A DNA stretch of 26,878 bases from Terrimonas_B sp041743125 (GTDB lineage: Bacteria > Bacteroidota > Bacteroidia > Chitinophagales > Chitinophagaceae), in NCBI GenBank assembly GCA_041743125.1, contig JBGTNK010000116.1, positions 1-26,878 of the forward strand, in the 5' to 3' direction. Each line of letters opens with the position of its first letter. Positions within the stretch are counted from its first letter, which is position 1. Below are positions 7,954 through 16,060 of the stretch, piece by piece. The translations under genes were made by a program, and so were the position numbers. The notes beneath the pieces are model-generated. The model ran no database searches, was not told the origin of the DNA, and saw only the letters and a program-made list of their open reading frames with translations.

Positions 7954-8790
7954 ATGAAAAGGATTTTTACAATGTGCGTTGGTTTATGCACAATAATGAC
8001 CGGCTTTGCACAAACAGATACAACCACAAAAGAATCACCAGACACCATTAAAATTGGAGGGATGGTGATTATCAGGGAACAGGGCGGTAATTATGATTCA
8101 ACAAAAAAACGGGAAAAAATTTTCAGTATCAATAACAGGAGAAACAACGACAGGCCTGCTAATATCAGCACTAACTGGTGGATTATGGACCTGGGATTTT
8201 CAAATTATGTTGATAATACCAATTATCCCGGAGCTATTTCTTCTGGTTTCCTGGCGCCAGGTATTGGTGAAGAAGAATTAAAAGCCAAAGCCGGAAAATC
8301 AAGGAATGTAAACATCTGGGTCTTTATGCAACGCATCAATATGATCAAGAGTGTCGTTAATTTGAAGTATGGATTAGGTATTGAGTTAAACAATTACCAC
8401 TTTAATGATAAACACATTCGTATTAAAAAAAATCCAACCCAAATTGATAAGGGGTTTTCTGATCCTATAAAGAATAAACTGGCGGCTGATTATCTTACTA
8501 TACCTATGATGCTCAATTTTAATTTTACTCCTGCCAAGAGACAGAATTTTGGATTTAGTGCAGGAGTCAGTGCAGGCTGGCTCTACAGTGCCAGGCAAAA
8601 AATTAAAAATGAGGACAAGGTTATAAAAACGAAAAATGACTTTGACCTTCGTAAGTGGAAATTATCTTACATAGGTGAAATCTCTATGGGTCCGGTAAAA
8701 CTATATGGCTCCTATGCATTTAAGAGCATGTTTGAAAAAGGACTGGATCTGACACCTTACAATGTTGGGTTTCGTTTTAGCAATTGGTAA
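7954..8790 (+). CDS. outer-membrane beta-barrel protein of the ECF operon
   Basis: This 278-residue protein has a signal peptide (about 1-20, probable cleavage at GFA-Q). A polar Thr/Lys-rich section follows, then alternating amphipathic strands from about residue 70 to the end, finishing VGFRFSNW with a C-terminal aromatic as in outer-membrane barrels. It resembles the PorT-like outer-membrane barrel group, which has no known enzymatic activity. The ATG lies 25 bases after the anti-sigma stop, so it belongs to that operon. It may be a target of the envelope response or part of its sensing chain (inference). Confidence 0.75.
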   Translation: MKRIFTMCVGLCTIMTGFAQTDTTTKESPDTIKIGGMVIIREQGGNYDSTKKREKIFSINNRRNNDRPANISTNWWIMDLGFSNYVDNTNYPGAISSGFLAPGIGEEELKAKAGKSRNVNIWVFMQRINMIKSVVNLKYGLGIELNNYHFNDKHIRIKKNPTQIDKGFSDPIKNKLAADYLTIPMMLNFNFTPAKRQNFGFSAGVSAGWLYSARQKIKNEDKVIKTKNDFDLRKWKLSYIGEISMGPVKLYGSYAFKSMFEKGLDLTPYNVGFRFSNW

Positions 8791-9205
8791 TTTTTCAGCA
8801 TAAATACCAAGTAGAAAATATAATTTATAAGATCTTATTAATCTGAAAATTAACGTTTACCCGCATAATCCTTCACAAATTTTCTTTTTATACACATCCT
8901 GCTGAAAAATTTCAGGGGGATTTTTCTTTGCATTCTTTTTGTTAATGATGTATTCTTGCCCGTTCAATTTTCTTTTATCATTCAAATCAAATAAAAAAAA
9001 ATTTCAACCTGTAAAGCAATCGTTAAAGAATTTTAGTATTAAAATAAAGGAGAGCGGGAAACGTTATTTAATTACATCAACATATCCCGGGAAGAAACTA
9101 CATTCTGAGACCAACACCAGAGACATTAGCCGGAAAAATGATAACTGAAGTATACATTTAATTTTTCAAGTTCCATTTGGTTGAAAAGCAATATTTAAAA
9201 AGCAA
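8791..9205. other. 415-base intergenic region, no supported gene
   Basis: It contains a possible hairpin terminator at 8896-8925. A Lys/Ser-rich frame runs from 8945 to 9148 (about 67 residues). That frame has no signal, motif, promoter box or familiar sequence and looks like chance coding in AT-rich DNA. Confidence 0.5.
8896..8925 (+). terminator. possible terminator of the ECF operon
   Basis: ATCCTGCTGAAA can fold on TTTCAGGGGGAT: a 6-bp inner stem CTGAAA/TTTCAG, one G-G mismatch, then five outer pairs, one of them G-T. TTTTTC follows. It lies about 105 bases past the barrel gene, and the loop is only two bases, so confidence is moderate. Confidence 0.42.
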
Positions 9206-9781
9206 ATGAAAACTGTTCTGATATTCACATCTGTTTTATTAGGAACCGGTTTATTGTTTGTAAATAAACCCAGCCCTGAAAAAAACAAGGTTGCCGGATT
9301 GAAAACAAGTAAAAGAATACTTGCAGGTGACGGACCTATTGGAGAAATACAGATTGTAATAGATAAATCGGATTATGAATTAAGTGTATACGATACAAAG
9401 GGATGGTATGCAACCTATCCCGTTGTATTTGGTAACAACAGCCTGGACGATAAAAAAATGGAAGGAGATAAAAAAACACCGGAAGGCAATTTCAGAATCA
9501 TCAGCAAAAGGGTTCATGAAAAATGGTATCGGTTTCTTTCCATTGATTATCCTACCAAAGAAAGCTGGGAAAAATTTAAAGCCCGAAAAATGAGAGGCGA
9601 AATCCCGGCCTCAGCCAGTATTGGGGGAGCCATTGGTATTCACGGCACCTGGCCTCATGAAGACTTTATCATTGATAAATATAAAAACTGGACCATGGGA
9701 TGTATATCCATGAAAAAAAATGATGTGCTGGAGATTTACGGATATACTCCAATTGGAACAAAAGTGACGATAAGGAAATAA
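9206..9781 (+). CDS. L,D-transpeptidase (YkuD domain)
   Basis: This 191-residue exported protein has an N-terminal hydrophobic signal or anchor (about 2-19). A YkuD catalytic domain spans about 45-190. The active-site pattern is present: H146 in GIHGTW and C166 in NWTMGCISM. The family cross-links peptidoglycan between meso-diaminopimelate residues or attaches proteins to it, through an acyl-enzyme on the Cys, in the periplasm. The domain is minimal, without LysM or PG-binding modules. It stands alone, converging with acs across a hairpin. A strict promoter box was not found. Confidence 0.88.
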   Translation: MKTVLIFTSVLLGTGLLFVNKPSPEKNKVAGLKTSKRILAGDGPIGEIQIVIDKSDYELSVYDTKGWYATYPVVFGNNSLDDKKMEGDKKTPEGNFRIISKRVHEKWYRFLSIDYPTKESWEKFKARKMRGEIPASASIGGAIGIHGTWPHEDFIIDKYKNWTMGCISMKKNDVLEIYGYTPIGTKVTIRK

Positions 9782-9921
9782 TACTTAGGGATTCTACGTT
9801 TAAGGAATAATAAACATTCCAAGTTTCCCCCAAAAAAATATTCTTTGGCAAAGCGGGCAGAAAGGGTATGGTTTTTGAAATTTGTACCTAAAATATTAAC
9901 AACCATATTCGAAAAACCATT

Positions 9922-9946
9922 TAAAGCAGCAGATCCGGCTGCTTTA
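9922..9946. terminator. hairpin between convergent L,D-transpeptidase and acs genes
   Basis: TAAAGCAGC pairs with GCTGCTTTA (9 bp) around a 7-base loop. The plus-strand side continues ATTATTTATAG, moderately T-rich. On the minus strand the hairpin lies 32 bases past the acs stop but lacks a good T tract. It is probably a shared, mainly stem-driven terminator. Confidence 0.5.
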
Positions 9947-9977
9947 TTATTTATAGCCCTGATGGTATTCTTAAGCT

Positions 9978-11915
9978 TTAAATTTTCCCGTTCTTAATTT
10001 CTTCCACCACAGCAGGATCAAGCAAAGTAGAGATATCACCCAGGTTTTTTGTCTCGCCTTCTGCTATTTTTCTTAAAATACGTCGCATAATTTTTCCGCT
10101 CCGGGTTTTTGGCAAGCCACTTACAAACTGAATTTTATCCGGCTTTGCAATTGGTCCGATGACCCTGGAAACGGTTTGTAATATATCCTTCTGCCTTTTT
10201 TCCACCTCACCCTGTGTTCCATTATAAATGACATAGGCATAAATGCCCTGACCTTTTACATCATGCGGGTAACCTACCACTGCACTTTCCACTACCCCGG
10301 TATGCATATTAATCGCATTTTCCACTTCGGCAGTTCCAATCCGGTGGCCACTTACATTTAATACATCATCTACCCTGCCGGTTATCCGGTAAAAACCTTG
10401 CTCATCTTTTAATGCACCATCACCGGTAAAATAGAGGTTTTCATATGCCGCAAAATAATTGGTACGGCATCTGTCATGATCACCATAAGTAGTTCTAATT
10501 ATGCCTGGCCACGGAGCTTTAATGCAGAGATTGCCTTTCAGCATACCGTCCTCATCCTTTTCGGTTACTTCTTTTCCATTTTCATCAACCAGCAAGGGCT
10601 GCACACCGGGCATAGGCATTGTGGCCCAGCCCGGCTTGGCGGGGGTAACACCCGCGAGATTTGTAATCAGGATTCCTCCTGTTTCAGTCTGCCACCAGGT
10701 GTCAACAATCGGGCACCTCTTCTTTCCGATATTCTCATCATACCAATGCCAGGCCTCTTCATTTATTGGCTCCCCAACCGTGCCCAGTATCTTCAAAGTG
10801 GATAGATCTTTCCCTTTCAATGGATCTGTTCCAAAACCCATCAGGCTTCTGATGGCGGTAGGCGCCGTATAAAGAATATTTACTTTGTGCCGGTCAACAA
10901 TATCCCAGAATCTTCCGGCATCGGGCCATGTGGGGATGCCTTCAAACATGAGAGAGGTAGCTCCGGCAGCCAGCGGCCCATAAACAATGTAACTGTGACC
11001 CGTGATCCAGCCGATATCAGCCGTACAAAAATGTACATCGCCGGGTGTATATTGAAATGTATTGACAAAAGTATACGTAGTCCATACCATATATCCTGCA
11101 CAGGTATGTACTACCCCTTTAGGTTTGCCTGTACTCCCCGAAGTATATAAAATAAACAAAGGATCTTCAGCATCCATTTCTTCTGCAGGAAATGTCACAA
11201 CTCCTTCCTTTTCCACCTGGCCTTCCGCATGTTCCATTTCGTCTTCCCACCAAACATCCCTGCCCTTAAGCATGGAAACGGGTATTCTGGTCCGGGTATA
11301 AACAATTACTTTTTTCACCACTTTATTTCCGATCAGCGCATCATCTATCACACTTTTTAATGGAATATCTTTCCCGCCGCGAAAAGCGCCATCACAAGTA
11401 ACTATAAATTCTGCTTTGGCATCATCCAGCCTGTCCGCAATACTCTGCGCAGAAAAGCCTCCAAATATTACACTATGAATAGCACCGATCCTTGCACAAC
11501 CCAAAACGGCATAGGCCAGCTCAGGAATCATACCCATATAAATACAAACACGGTCACCTTTTTTTACACCGTTATTTTTTAACACCTGGGCAAACTGGCA
11601 TACTCTCTTATGTAGCCGGTTATAAGTAACTACTCTTACTCTATCTTCCGGATTATTTGGTTCCCAGATAAAAGCAGGTTTATCACCCAGTGTTTCCAAA
11701 TGCCGGTCAATACAATTCTCCGTAATATTTAACCTGGCTCCACGGAACCATTCAATCTTTGGTTCTTTAAAATTCCACTCCAGGACCTTGCTCCATTTTT
11801 TTCGCCAATAAAAATTTTCTGCTACCGAAGCCCAAAACTCTTCGGGTTGATTGACACTGGAACGATATGCCAGGTCATACTGGTTCATGCTGGTGATCTG
11901 GTATGGAAAAGCCAT
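9978..11915 (-). CDS. acs: acetyl-CoA synthetase (acetate-CoA ligase)
   Basis: This 645-residue AMP-forming ligase has the normal full length. It converts acetate, ATP and CoA to acetyl-CoA, AMP and PPi in the cytosol. Visible motifs are the P-loop YTSGSTGKPKGV, the WWQTETGG motif, the hinge region GRVDDVLNVSGHRIGTAEVE, and the C-terminal PKTRSGKIMRR with K608, the lysine acetylated in the family. The N-terminal ACAS domain (YRSSVNQPEEFWASVAE) and the WFRGARLNITENC segment favour acetate over propionate or longer acids. It is divergent from the MHS-family symporter gene 127 bases away, so they may share a regulatory region. Confidence 0.95.
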   Translation of the reverse strand: MAFPYQITSMNQYDLAYRSSVNQPEEFWASVAENFYWRKKWSKVLEWNFKEPKIEWFRGARLNITENCIDRHLETLGDKPAFIWEPNNPEDRVRVVTYNRLHKRVCQFAQVLKNNGVKKGDRVCIYMGMIPELAYAVLGCARIGAIHSVIFGGFSAQSIADRLDDAKAEFIVTCDGAFRGGKDIPLKSVIDDALIGNKVVKKVIVYTRTRIPVSMLKGRDVWWEDEMEHAEGQVEKEGVVTFPAEEMDAEDPLFILYTSGSTGKPKGVVHTCAGYMVWTTYTFVNTFQYTPGDVHFCTADIGWITGHSYIVYGPLAAGATSLMFEGIPTWPDAGRFWDIVDRHKVNILYTAPTAIRSLMGFGTDPLKGKDLSTLKILGTVGEPINEEAWHWYDENIGKKRCPIVDTWWQTETGGILITNLAGVTPAKPGWATMPMPGVQPLLVDENGKEVTEKDEDGMLKGNLCIKAPWPGIIRTTYGDHDRCRTNYFAAYENLYFTGDGALKDEQGFYRITGRVDDVLNVSGHRIGTAEVENAINMHTGVVESAVVGYPHDVKGQGIYAYVIYNGTQGEVEKRQKDILQTVSRVIGPIAKPDKIQFVSGLPKTRSGKIMRRILRKIAEGETKNLGDISTLLDPAVVEEIKNGKI

Positions 11916-11940
11916 ATGATGGTAAGCAATTTATTGTTGA

Positions 11941-11955
11941 GCGTTAAATTTACGC
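11941..11955. promoter_or_regulatory. near-palindrome in the acs/MHS divergent region
   Basis: GCGTTAAATTTACGC is a 15-base inverted repeat with one mismatched pair. It overlaps the candidate acs -7 box, a classic operator position. The ACGCAA word recurs at 11982-11987. The symmetry is visible; operator function is inferred. Confidence 0.35.
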
Positions 11956-11972
11956 AACTGTGATCAATTCAA
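11945..11972 (-). promoter_or_regulatory. candidate acs promoter
   Basis: On the minus strand TTG (11972-11970), a 17-base spacer and TAAATTTA (11952-11945) match the consensus at seven of eight -7 positions. The predicted leader is about 20-25 bases. Confidence 0.4.
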
Positions 11973-12010
11973 CCGGCATTCACGCAATCGTTATCACCGA
12001 ATAATTTTTT

Positions 12011-12037
12011 TTGCTTGCTATACAATTTCCTATCTTG
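12011..12037 (+). promoter_or_regulatory. weak candidate promoter for the MHS symporter gene
   Basis: TTG (12011-12013), 17 bases, then TATCTTG (12031-12037). The -7 element is one T short of TAnnTTTG. It ends five bases before the ATG. Confidence 0.28.
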
Positions 12038-12042
12038 ACCGG

Positions 12043-13587
12043 ATGAACCCAACGAGCTCTGCCAAAACCATCCGCTCTGTTATAGCAGCATCATCCGTCG
12101 GTACCATGATCGAGTGGTATGATTTTTACATCTTCGGCATGCTGGCTAAAACAATCAGTACCCAATTTTTTCCTGAAGGAAATGCGACAGCAGCATTATT
12201 GAGTACACTGGCCATTTTTGCTGCGGGATTTATTGTTCGTCCATTTGGTGCTTTAGTATTTGGAAGATTAGGCGACCTGATCGGTCGCAAATACACTTTC
12301 CTTCTAACACTTGTTTTAATGGGTGGGTCTACTTTCCTGATCGGCCTTGTTCCGGGTTATAAAACAATCGGCATAGCTGCTCCCCTGTTAGTTTTATTAT
12401 TAAGATTAATTCAAGGTCTCGCTTTGGGGGGTGAATATGGTGGTGCGGCAACCTATGTGGCAGAACATTCTCCTGCCAAAAAAAGGGGATATTATACAAG
12501 CTGGATACAGACAACTGCTACCCTTGGCTTATTTGTAGCTCTTGGTGTTATCATGCTTGTAAAAATGAATATGTCGGATGATGCCTTTAATGCAGAATGG
12601 GGTGGATGGCGATTTCCATTTTGGATATCCATTTTGCTGGTCGGTGTATCCGTTTATATCCGGTTGAAAATGGCGGAATCCCCCTTATTTTCCAAATTGA
12701 AAGCAGAGGGAAAAACATCCTCAAATCCATTAAAAGAAAGTTTTCGGCGCAAAGCGAATTTTAAGATGGTATTGCTGGCTTTGTTTGGAGCCGTGATGGG
12801 GCAGGGAGTTATCTGGTATACGGGCCAGTTTTATGCTCAAAGTTTTCTGGAAAACATTTGTAAAATCGAATTTGGACAAAGCAGAACGATCATGCTTTGG
12901 GCTATTGCGTTTGCCACTCCCTTTTTTTTATTTTTTGGTTGGTTAAGCGATAAGGTAGGAAGAAAGTGGATCATGATGGCAGGGATGCTGTTGGGTATTA
13001 TTACTTACAGGCCTATATTCAATACCTTTTTACAGGACACTGTAACTGACGGGGAATTTTTAACAATAAAAAATAATGCAGGGGGTTCCGGCTTTGTCAA
13101 ACATGCAGAACTTTTGAGTAATAATAAAGATTCGGTTATTATTTACTCTCAAACTTTAGTATCCCAGGGAAATTTTCAAAAATTTACACGCACCTATGCA
13201 GATACCATTTTTACTGATGCTCAAAAAATACAAAGTACTTCCAAAGTAAATATTATTAATAAGCAACTTAACCAATCTACCTATTGGAAATTTGTAGGCC
13301 TTGTTTTCTTATTAATCCTATATGTTACCATGGTCTATGGTCCCATCGCTGCGTTCTTAGTAGAAATTTTCCCCACTAAGATTAGATATACTTCTATGTC
13401 GCTGCCCTATCATATCGGCAATGGTGTTTTTGGCGGGCTGGTTCCTTTTATTGGTTTACTATTAACAACCACATACCCCAGGGATCCTTTAGTAGGGTTA
13501 TGGTATCCAATCGGAATTGCGATCTTATGCCTTATAATCGGAACCATTTACTTAAAAAATTCAGTTGATGAGGATGTAGCAGATTAA
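12043..13587 (+). CDS. MHS-family metabolite:H+ symporter (MFS) with a large loop insertion
   Basis: This 514-residue MFS carrier belongs to the metabolite:H+ symporter group, as shown by SSVGTMIEWYDFYIFG (17-32), GRLGDLIGRK (74-83), GGEYGGAATYVAEHSP (129-144) and the second-half DKVGRK motif (303-308). The family imports organic acids or osmolytes such as citrate, alpha-ketoglutarate, shikimate and proline. Membrane segments fill 15-325 and 415-502. Between them is a hydrophilic insert of about 85 residues (roughly 328-413), which explains why it is longer than the 430-450 usual for MHS proteins. It lies divergent from acs and 39 bases before a two-helix small protein. Acetate or a related carboxylate is a reasonable guess for the substrate, from context only. 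Confidence 0.85.
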   Translation: MNPTSSAKTIRSVIAASSVGTMIEWYDFYIFGMLAKTISTQFFPEGNATAALLSTLAIFAAGFIVRPFGALVFGRLGDLIGRKYTFLLTLVLMGGSTFLIGLVPGYKTIGIAAPLLVLLLRLIQGLALGGEYGGAATYVAEHSPAKKRGYYTSWIQTTATLGLFVALGVIMLVKMNMSDDAFNAEWGGWRFPFWISILLVGVSVYIRLKMAESPLFSKLKAEGKTSSNPLKESFRRKANFKMVLLALFGAVMGQGVIWYTGQFYAQSFLENICKIEFGQSRTIMLWAIAFATPFFLFFGWLSDKVGRKWIMMAGMLLGIITYRPIFNTFLQDTVTDGEFLTIKNNAGGSGFVKHAELLSNNKDSVIIYSQTLVSQGNFQKFTRTYADTIFTDAQKIQSTSKVNIINKQLNQSTYWKFVGLVFLLILYVTMVYGPIAAFLVEIFPTKIRYTSMSLPYHIGNGVFGGLVPFIGLLLTTTYPRDPLVGLWYPIGIAILCLIIGTIYLKNSVDEDVAD

Positions 13588-13626
13588 ACTCTGATTCCCT
13601 GATGGGGTAATAAAAATTATAATAAA

Positions 13627-13872
13627 ATGAACACACTGAAAAAATATCTTGGTATAGTCTGGCTCCTGCTGGCCCCAGTTATTATTTACTTTTTAATATC
13701 CGGGGCTATTACTCATATAGATTCTGAAGGCACCAAGGACATTAATAACCCTGTGATCTGGATCATCATTATCGCCATTTTTACGCCGATTGCCATCGGC
13801 CTTATGATATTTGGATGGTATGCCTGGAAAAATGAATATGATCATTTGCCTGAAAATTCCGGGGAATTATGA
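13627..13872 (+). CDS. small two-helix membrane protein next to the symporter
   Basis: This 81-residue protein has two hydrophobic helices (about 8-27 and 43-67), a short polar loop between them and a charged C-terminus ending NEYDHLPENSGEL. It starts 39 bases after the symporter stop and is almost certainly in its transcript. Small paired membrane proteins of this kind often accompany secondary transporters; DUF485 proteins with acetate permease ActP are the best-known case, though this sequence is not obviously DUF485. From memory it may match DUF6814, a small Bacteroidota family, but I am unsure. An accessory or stabilising role is inferred. Confidence 0.72.
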   Translation: MNTLKKYLGIVWLLLAPVIIYFLISGAITHIDSEGTKDINNPVIWIIIIAIFTPIAIGLMIFGWYAWKNEYDHLPENSGEL

Positions 13873-13905
13873 ACCCTATCTTTTTGTTAAGATATTGAAC
13901 TCATT

Positions 13906-13934
13906 TTGATTGTTGTTGTTATGATATACTTTTG
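13906..13934 (+). promoter_or_regulatory. promoter for the 119-aa secreted protein gene
   Basis: TTG (13906-13908), an 18-base spacer and TACTTTTG (13927-13934) match the Bacteroidota consensus in full. The predicted start is around 13940, only a few bases before the ATG at 13944. The alternative TTG start at 13932 lies inside the -7 box and is therefore unlikely. Confidence 0.65.
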
Positions 13935-13943
13935 ACCCAAAGT

Positions 13944-14303
13944 ATGAAAAGAGATTTGCACGTTTCAAAACAACAATTTATTTCCTGTATCGTCATGATA
14001 CTGGCATTGTTGTGGTTGACTGTCAGTATCCCTTTTGTATTTAGCGCCCAACAAGCCATTGCCAATGAGGACACAGGGAAGAAAGGGCAAACAATACCCA
14101 AACAAAATTCGACCAATAACCCTTTTGCGAATACTACTGAAGAAAAAACTCCCAACGGTCCTAATACGCTTTCTGAATACCTCCATGATGTTCATTCAAA
14201 TGAACAACCGTTAATTATTAGCTCCCAAACTGCCCATAATTCTGACGTTGATACCTACTTAGCCTATCATGGCGAATTGACCGGCCCCCCTCCCAAACTA
14301 TAA
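13944..14303 (+). CDS. hypothetical secreted or anchored small protein
   Basis: This 119-residue protein has a basic N-terminus, one hydrophobic segment (about 12-34, ending VFSAQQA, a plausible signal cleavage site), then a low-complexity polar region rich in Asn, Thr, Pro and Gln up to about 75. A more ordered tail follows, with TLSEYLHD and SDVDTYLAYHGEL. I do not recognise a family. The ATG at 13944 is chosen over the TTG at 13932 because of the promoter. It sits between the symporter unit and the SulP-carbonic anhydrase pair, 106 bases before the SulP ATG. It might be an extracytoplasmic accessory to the SulP carrier (speculation). Confidence 0.6.
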   Translation: MKRDLHVSKQQFISCIVMILALLWLTVSIPFVFSAQQAIANEDTGKKGQTIPKQNSTNNPFANTTEEKTPNGPNTLSEYLHDVHSNEQPLIISSQTAHNSDVDTYLAYHGELTGPPPKL

Positions 14304-14409
14304 ATAATCTTTTCTGATATTCATTACTATTCCTGCATAGACGGCAGGTTATGATTGTTTGCCCATTGCCAGTGGCATTGATGTATTGTTTAATTTAAAA
14401 CCTGAGTAT

Positions 14410-16035
14410 ATGGCACCCCGTGCAAAAGATTATTTTATTAGTTTCCCGAATGATATTACTTCTTCTATTGTTGTCTTCCTGGTAGCGCTGCCCTTATGTT
14501 TAGGAGTTGCGCTTGCCTCTAATGCGCCGTTGTTCAGTGGCATTATTGCCGGCATTGTAGGTGGTATTGTGGTTGGGCTGGGTAGTAAATCTCACTTAAG
14601 TGTTAGCGGTCCGGCTGCTGGTCTCACGGCTATTGTGGCCATGTCTCTTTCTACGCTTCCTTCATTTGAAACATTTTTAACAGCCGTTGTCATATGTGGC
14701 TTGATTCAAATCGTCTTTGGTTTTTTGAAAGCGGGAGTTATTGGAGACTATATACCCAATAATGTTATCAAAGGAATGCTGGCCGCTATTGGCATCATAT
14801 TAATCTTAAACCAGGTTCCTCATTTATTGGGCGATGATTCCCAATTTGAAACGGATGAGGGTGTTCCCGTTAAAGGAAATATGTTCTCCAACTTTTTCTA
14901 TTCATTTTGGGACATCACACCAGTGGCCTTACTAATTGGAGGAAGCTGCCTGGTGTTTTATTTCATCTGGGATAAAATATCAATGCGGAAAAAAGGATTA
15001 TTCAAATTGATTCCTGCGCCCCTCATTATAGTATTTATGGGGATTGGCATTAATTTCCTGTTTAATGAATATTATTCGGGAATGGGTTTAGGCAAAGACC
15101 ACCTTGTTTCTCTTCCTGTGGCCTCATCAACCAGTGAATTTTTTTCCTTTTTTAGCAGGCCTGATTGGAATTATTTTTTCAATAGCCAGGTATTGACCAC
15201 CAGTATTACACTGGCACTTGTTGCCAGCCTGGAAAGTTTATTAAGCATTGAGGCAGTTGATGACCTCGATCCATATCAACGGGTAACACCTACCAACAGG
15301 GAGTTAAAAGCCCAGGGCATTGGCAACATCGTTTCTGGTTTGTTAGGAGGTTTGCCGGTAACCAGTGTAATCGTCAGGTCATCGGCAAATGTCAATTCAG
15401 GTGCTAAGACAAAAATGTCTACAATATATCACGGTATCCTGCTATTGGTTTGTGTTGCGTTCATTCCTGTATTATTAAACCTGATTCCTAAGGCAGCACT
15501 TGCGGCCATCCTTATTTTTACTGGTTATAAACTGGCCAAGCCAGCCCTGTTTAAAGCGTTTTACAAAAAGGGCTTTGACCAGTTCTTACCTTTTATTATC
15601 ACAATAGTAGCCATACTGGTAACTGACCTGTTAAAAGGCATCATGATCGGGATTGGGGTAGGGCTCTTCTTTGTTATCCGAAGCAATTTCAAATCAGCAG
15701 TGTTTGTAGTGAATGATCACAATAAATATCTTTTCCGTCTTAGAAAAGATGTGTCATTTCTTAACAAAGCCATCATTAAGAACCGCCTGGAGAAAGTACC
15801 TGAGAATTCATATGTACTCATTGATGCTGCAAGAGCCGATTTTATAGATAAGGATGTAGTAGAAACAATTGAAGATTTTATGCTGCACGCACCTTTGAAA
15901 AATATTATTGTAGAATTAAAAAGAAGTAATTACAAGGACCAGGGATTTTCAGAAAAGATCATTACCGCAGAAAAAGACAAAGCAGATATTATCCGAACCC
16001 ACGAAAAAAAATTGAAAAAAACTGAAGTAAAATAA
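14410..16035 (+). CDS. SulP-family anion transporter, likely bicarbonate, with degenerate STAS domain
   Basis: This 541-residue carrier has about 10-14 hydrophobic segments over residues 15-435 and a C-terminal STAS-like domain (about 440-541). SulP signatures include ALPLCLGVALASNAPLFSGI near the start and the LSVSGPAAGLTAIV motif. SulP proteins carry sulfate, bicarbonate or dicarboxylates across the inner membrane. The beta-carbonic anhydrase gene that follows after 25 bases points to bicarbonate. The usual STAS D-x-S-G site reads D-K-D-V here (about residues 480-483), so the Ser is missing. I start at ATG 14410 instead of the TTG at 14359, whose extra 17 residues are not typical. Substrate identity is inferred. 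Confidence 0.87.
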   Translation: MAPRAKDYFISFPNDITSSIVVFLVALPLCLGVALASNAPLFSGIIAGIVGGIVVGLGSKSHLSVSGPAAGLTAIVAMSLSTLPSFETFLTAVVICGLIQIVFGFLKAGVIGDYIPNNVIKGMLAAIGIILILNQVPHLLGDDSQFETDEGVPVKGNMFSNFFYSFWDITPVALLIGGSCLVFYFIWDKISMRKKGLFKLIPAPLIIVFMGIGINFLFNEYYSGMGLGKDHLVSLPVASSTSEFFSFFSRPDWNYFFNSQVLTTSITLALVASLESLLSIEAVDDLDPYQRVTPTNRELKAQGIGNIVSGLLGGLPVTSVIVRSSANVNSGAKTKMSTIYHGILLLVCVAFIPVLLNLIPKAALAAILIFTGYKLAKPALFKAFYKKGFDQFLPFIITIVAILVTDLLKGIMIGIGVGLFFVIRSNFKSAVFVVNDHNKYLFRLRKDVSFLNKAIIKNRLEKVPENSYVLIDAARADFIDKDVVETIEDFMLHAPLKNIIVELKRSNYKDQGFSEKIITAEKDKADIIRTHEKKLKKTEVK

Positions 16036-16040
16036 ATTTG
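16012..16040 (+). promoter_or_regulatory. internal promoter for the carbonic anhydrase gene
   Basis: TTG (16012-16014), an 18-base spacer and TAAATTTG (16033-16040) form a full consensus match. Its -33 part lies in the last codons of sulP and its -7 box contains the sulP TAA stop. The predicted start is near 16047, 14 bases before the ATG at 16061. Confidence 0.6.
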
Positions 16041-16060
16041 TAACCCCAAAATCTATCATA

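Noticed and set aside
8945..9148. About 67-residue Lys/Ser-rich frame between the barrel and L,D-transpeptidase genes
   Set aside because: No signal or motif and no promoter box; reads like non-coding AT-rich DNA.
10476..11301. Several plus-strand frames opposite acs
   Set aside because: Antisense shadows of a strongly conserved gene.
14359..14409. TTG start extending the first SulP by 17 residues
   Set aside because: The ATG at 14410 gives a normal N-terminus; the extension has no support.
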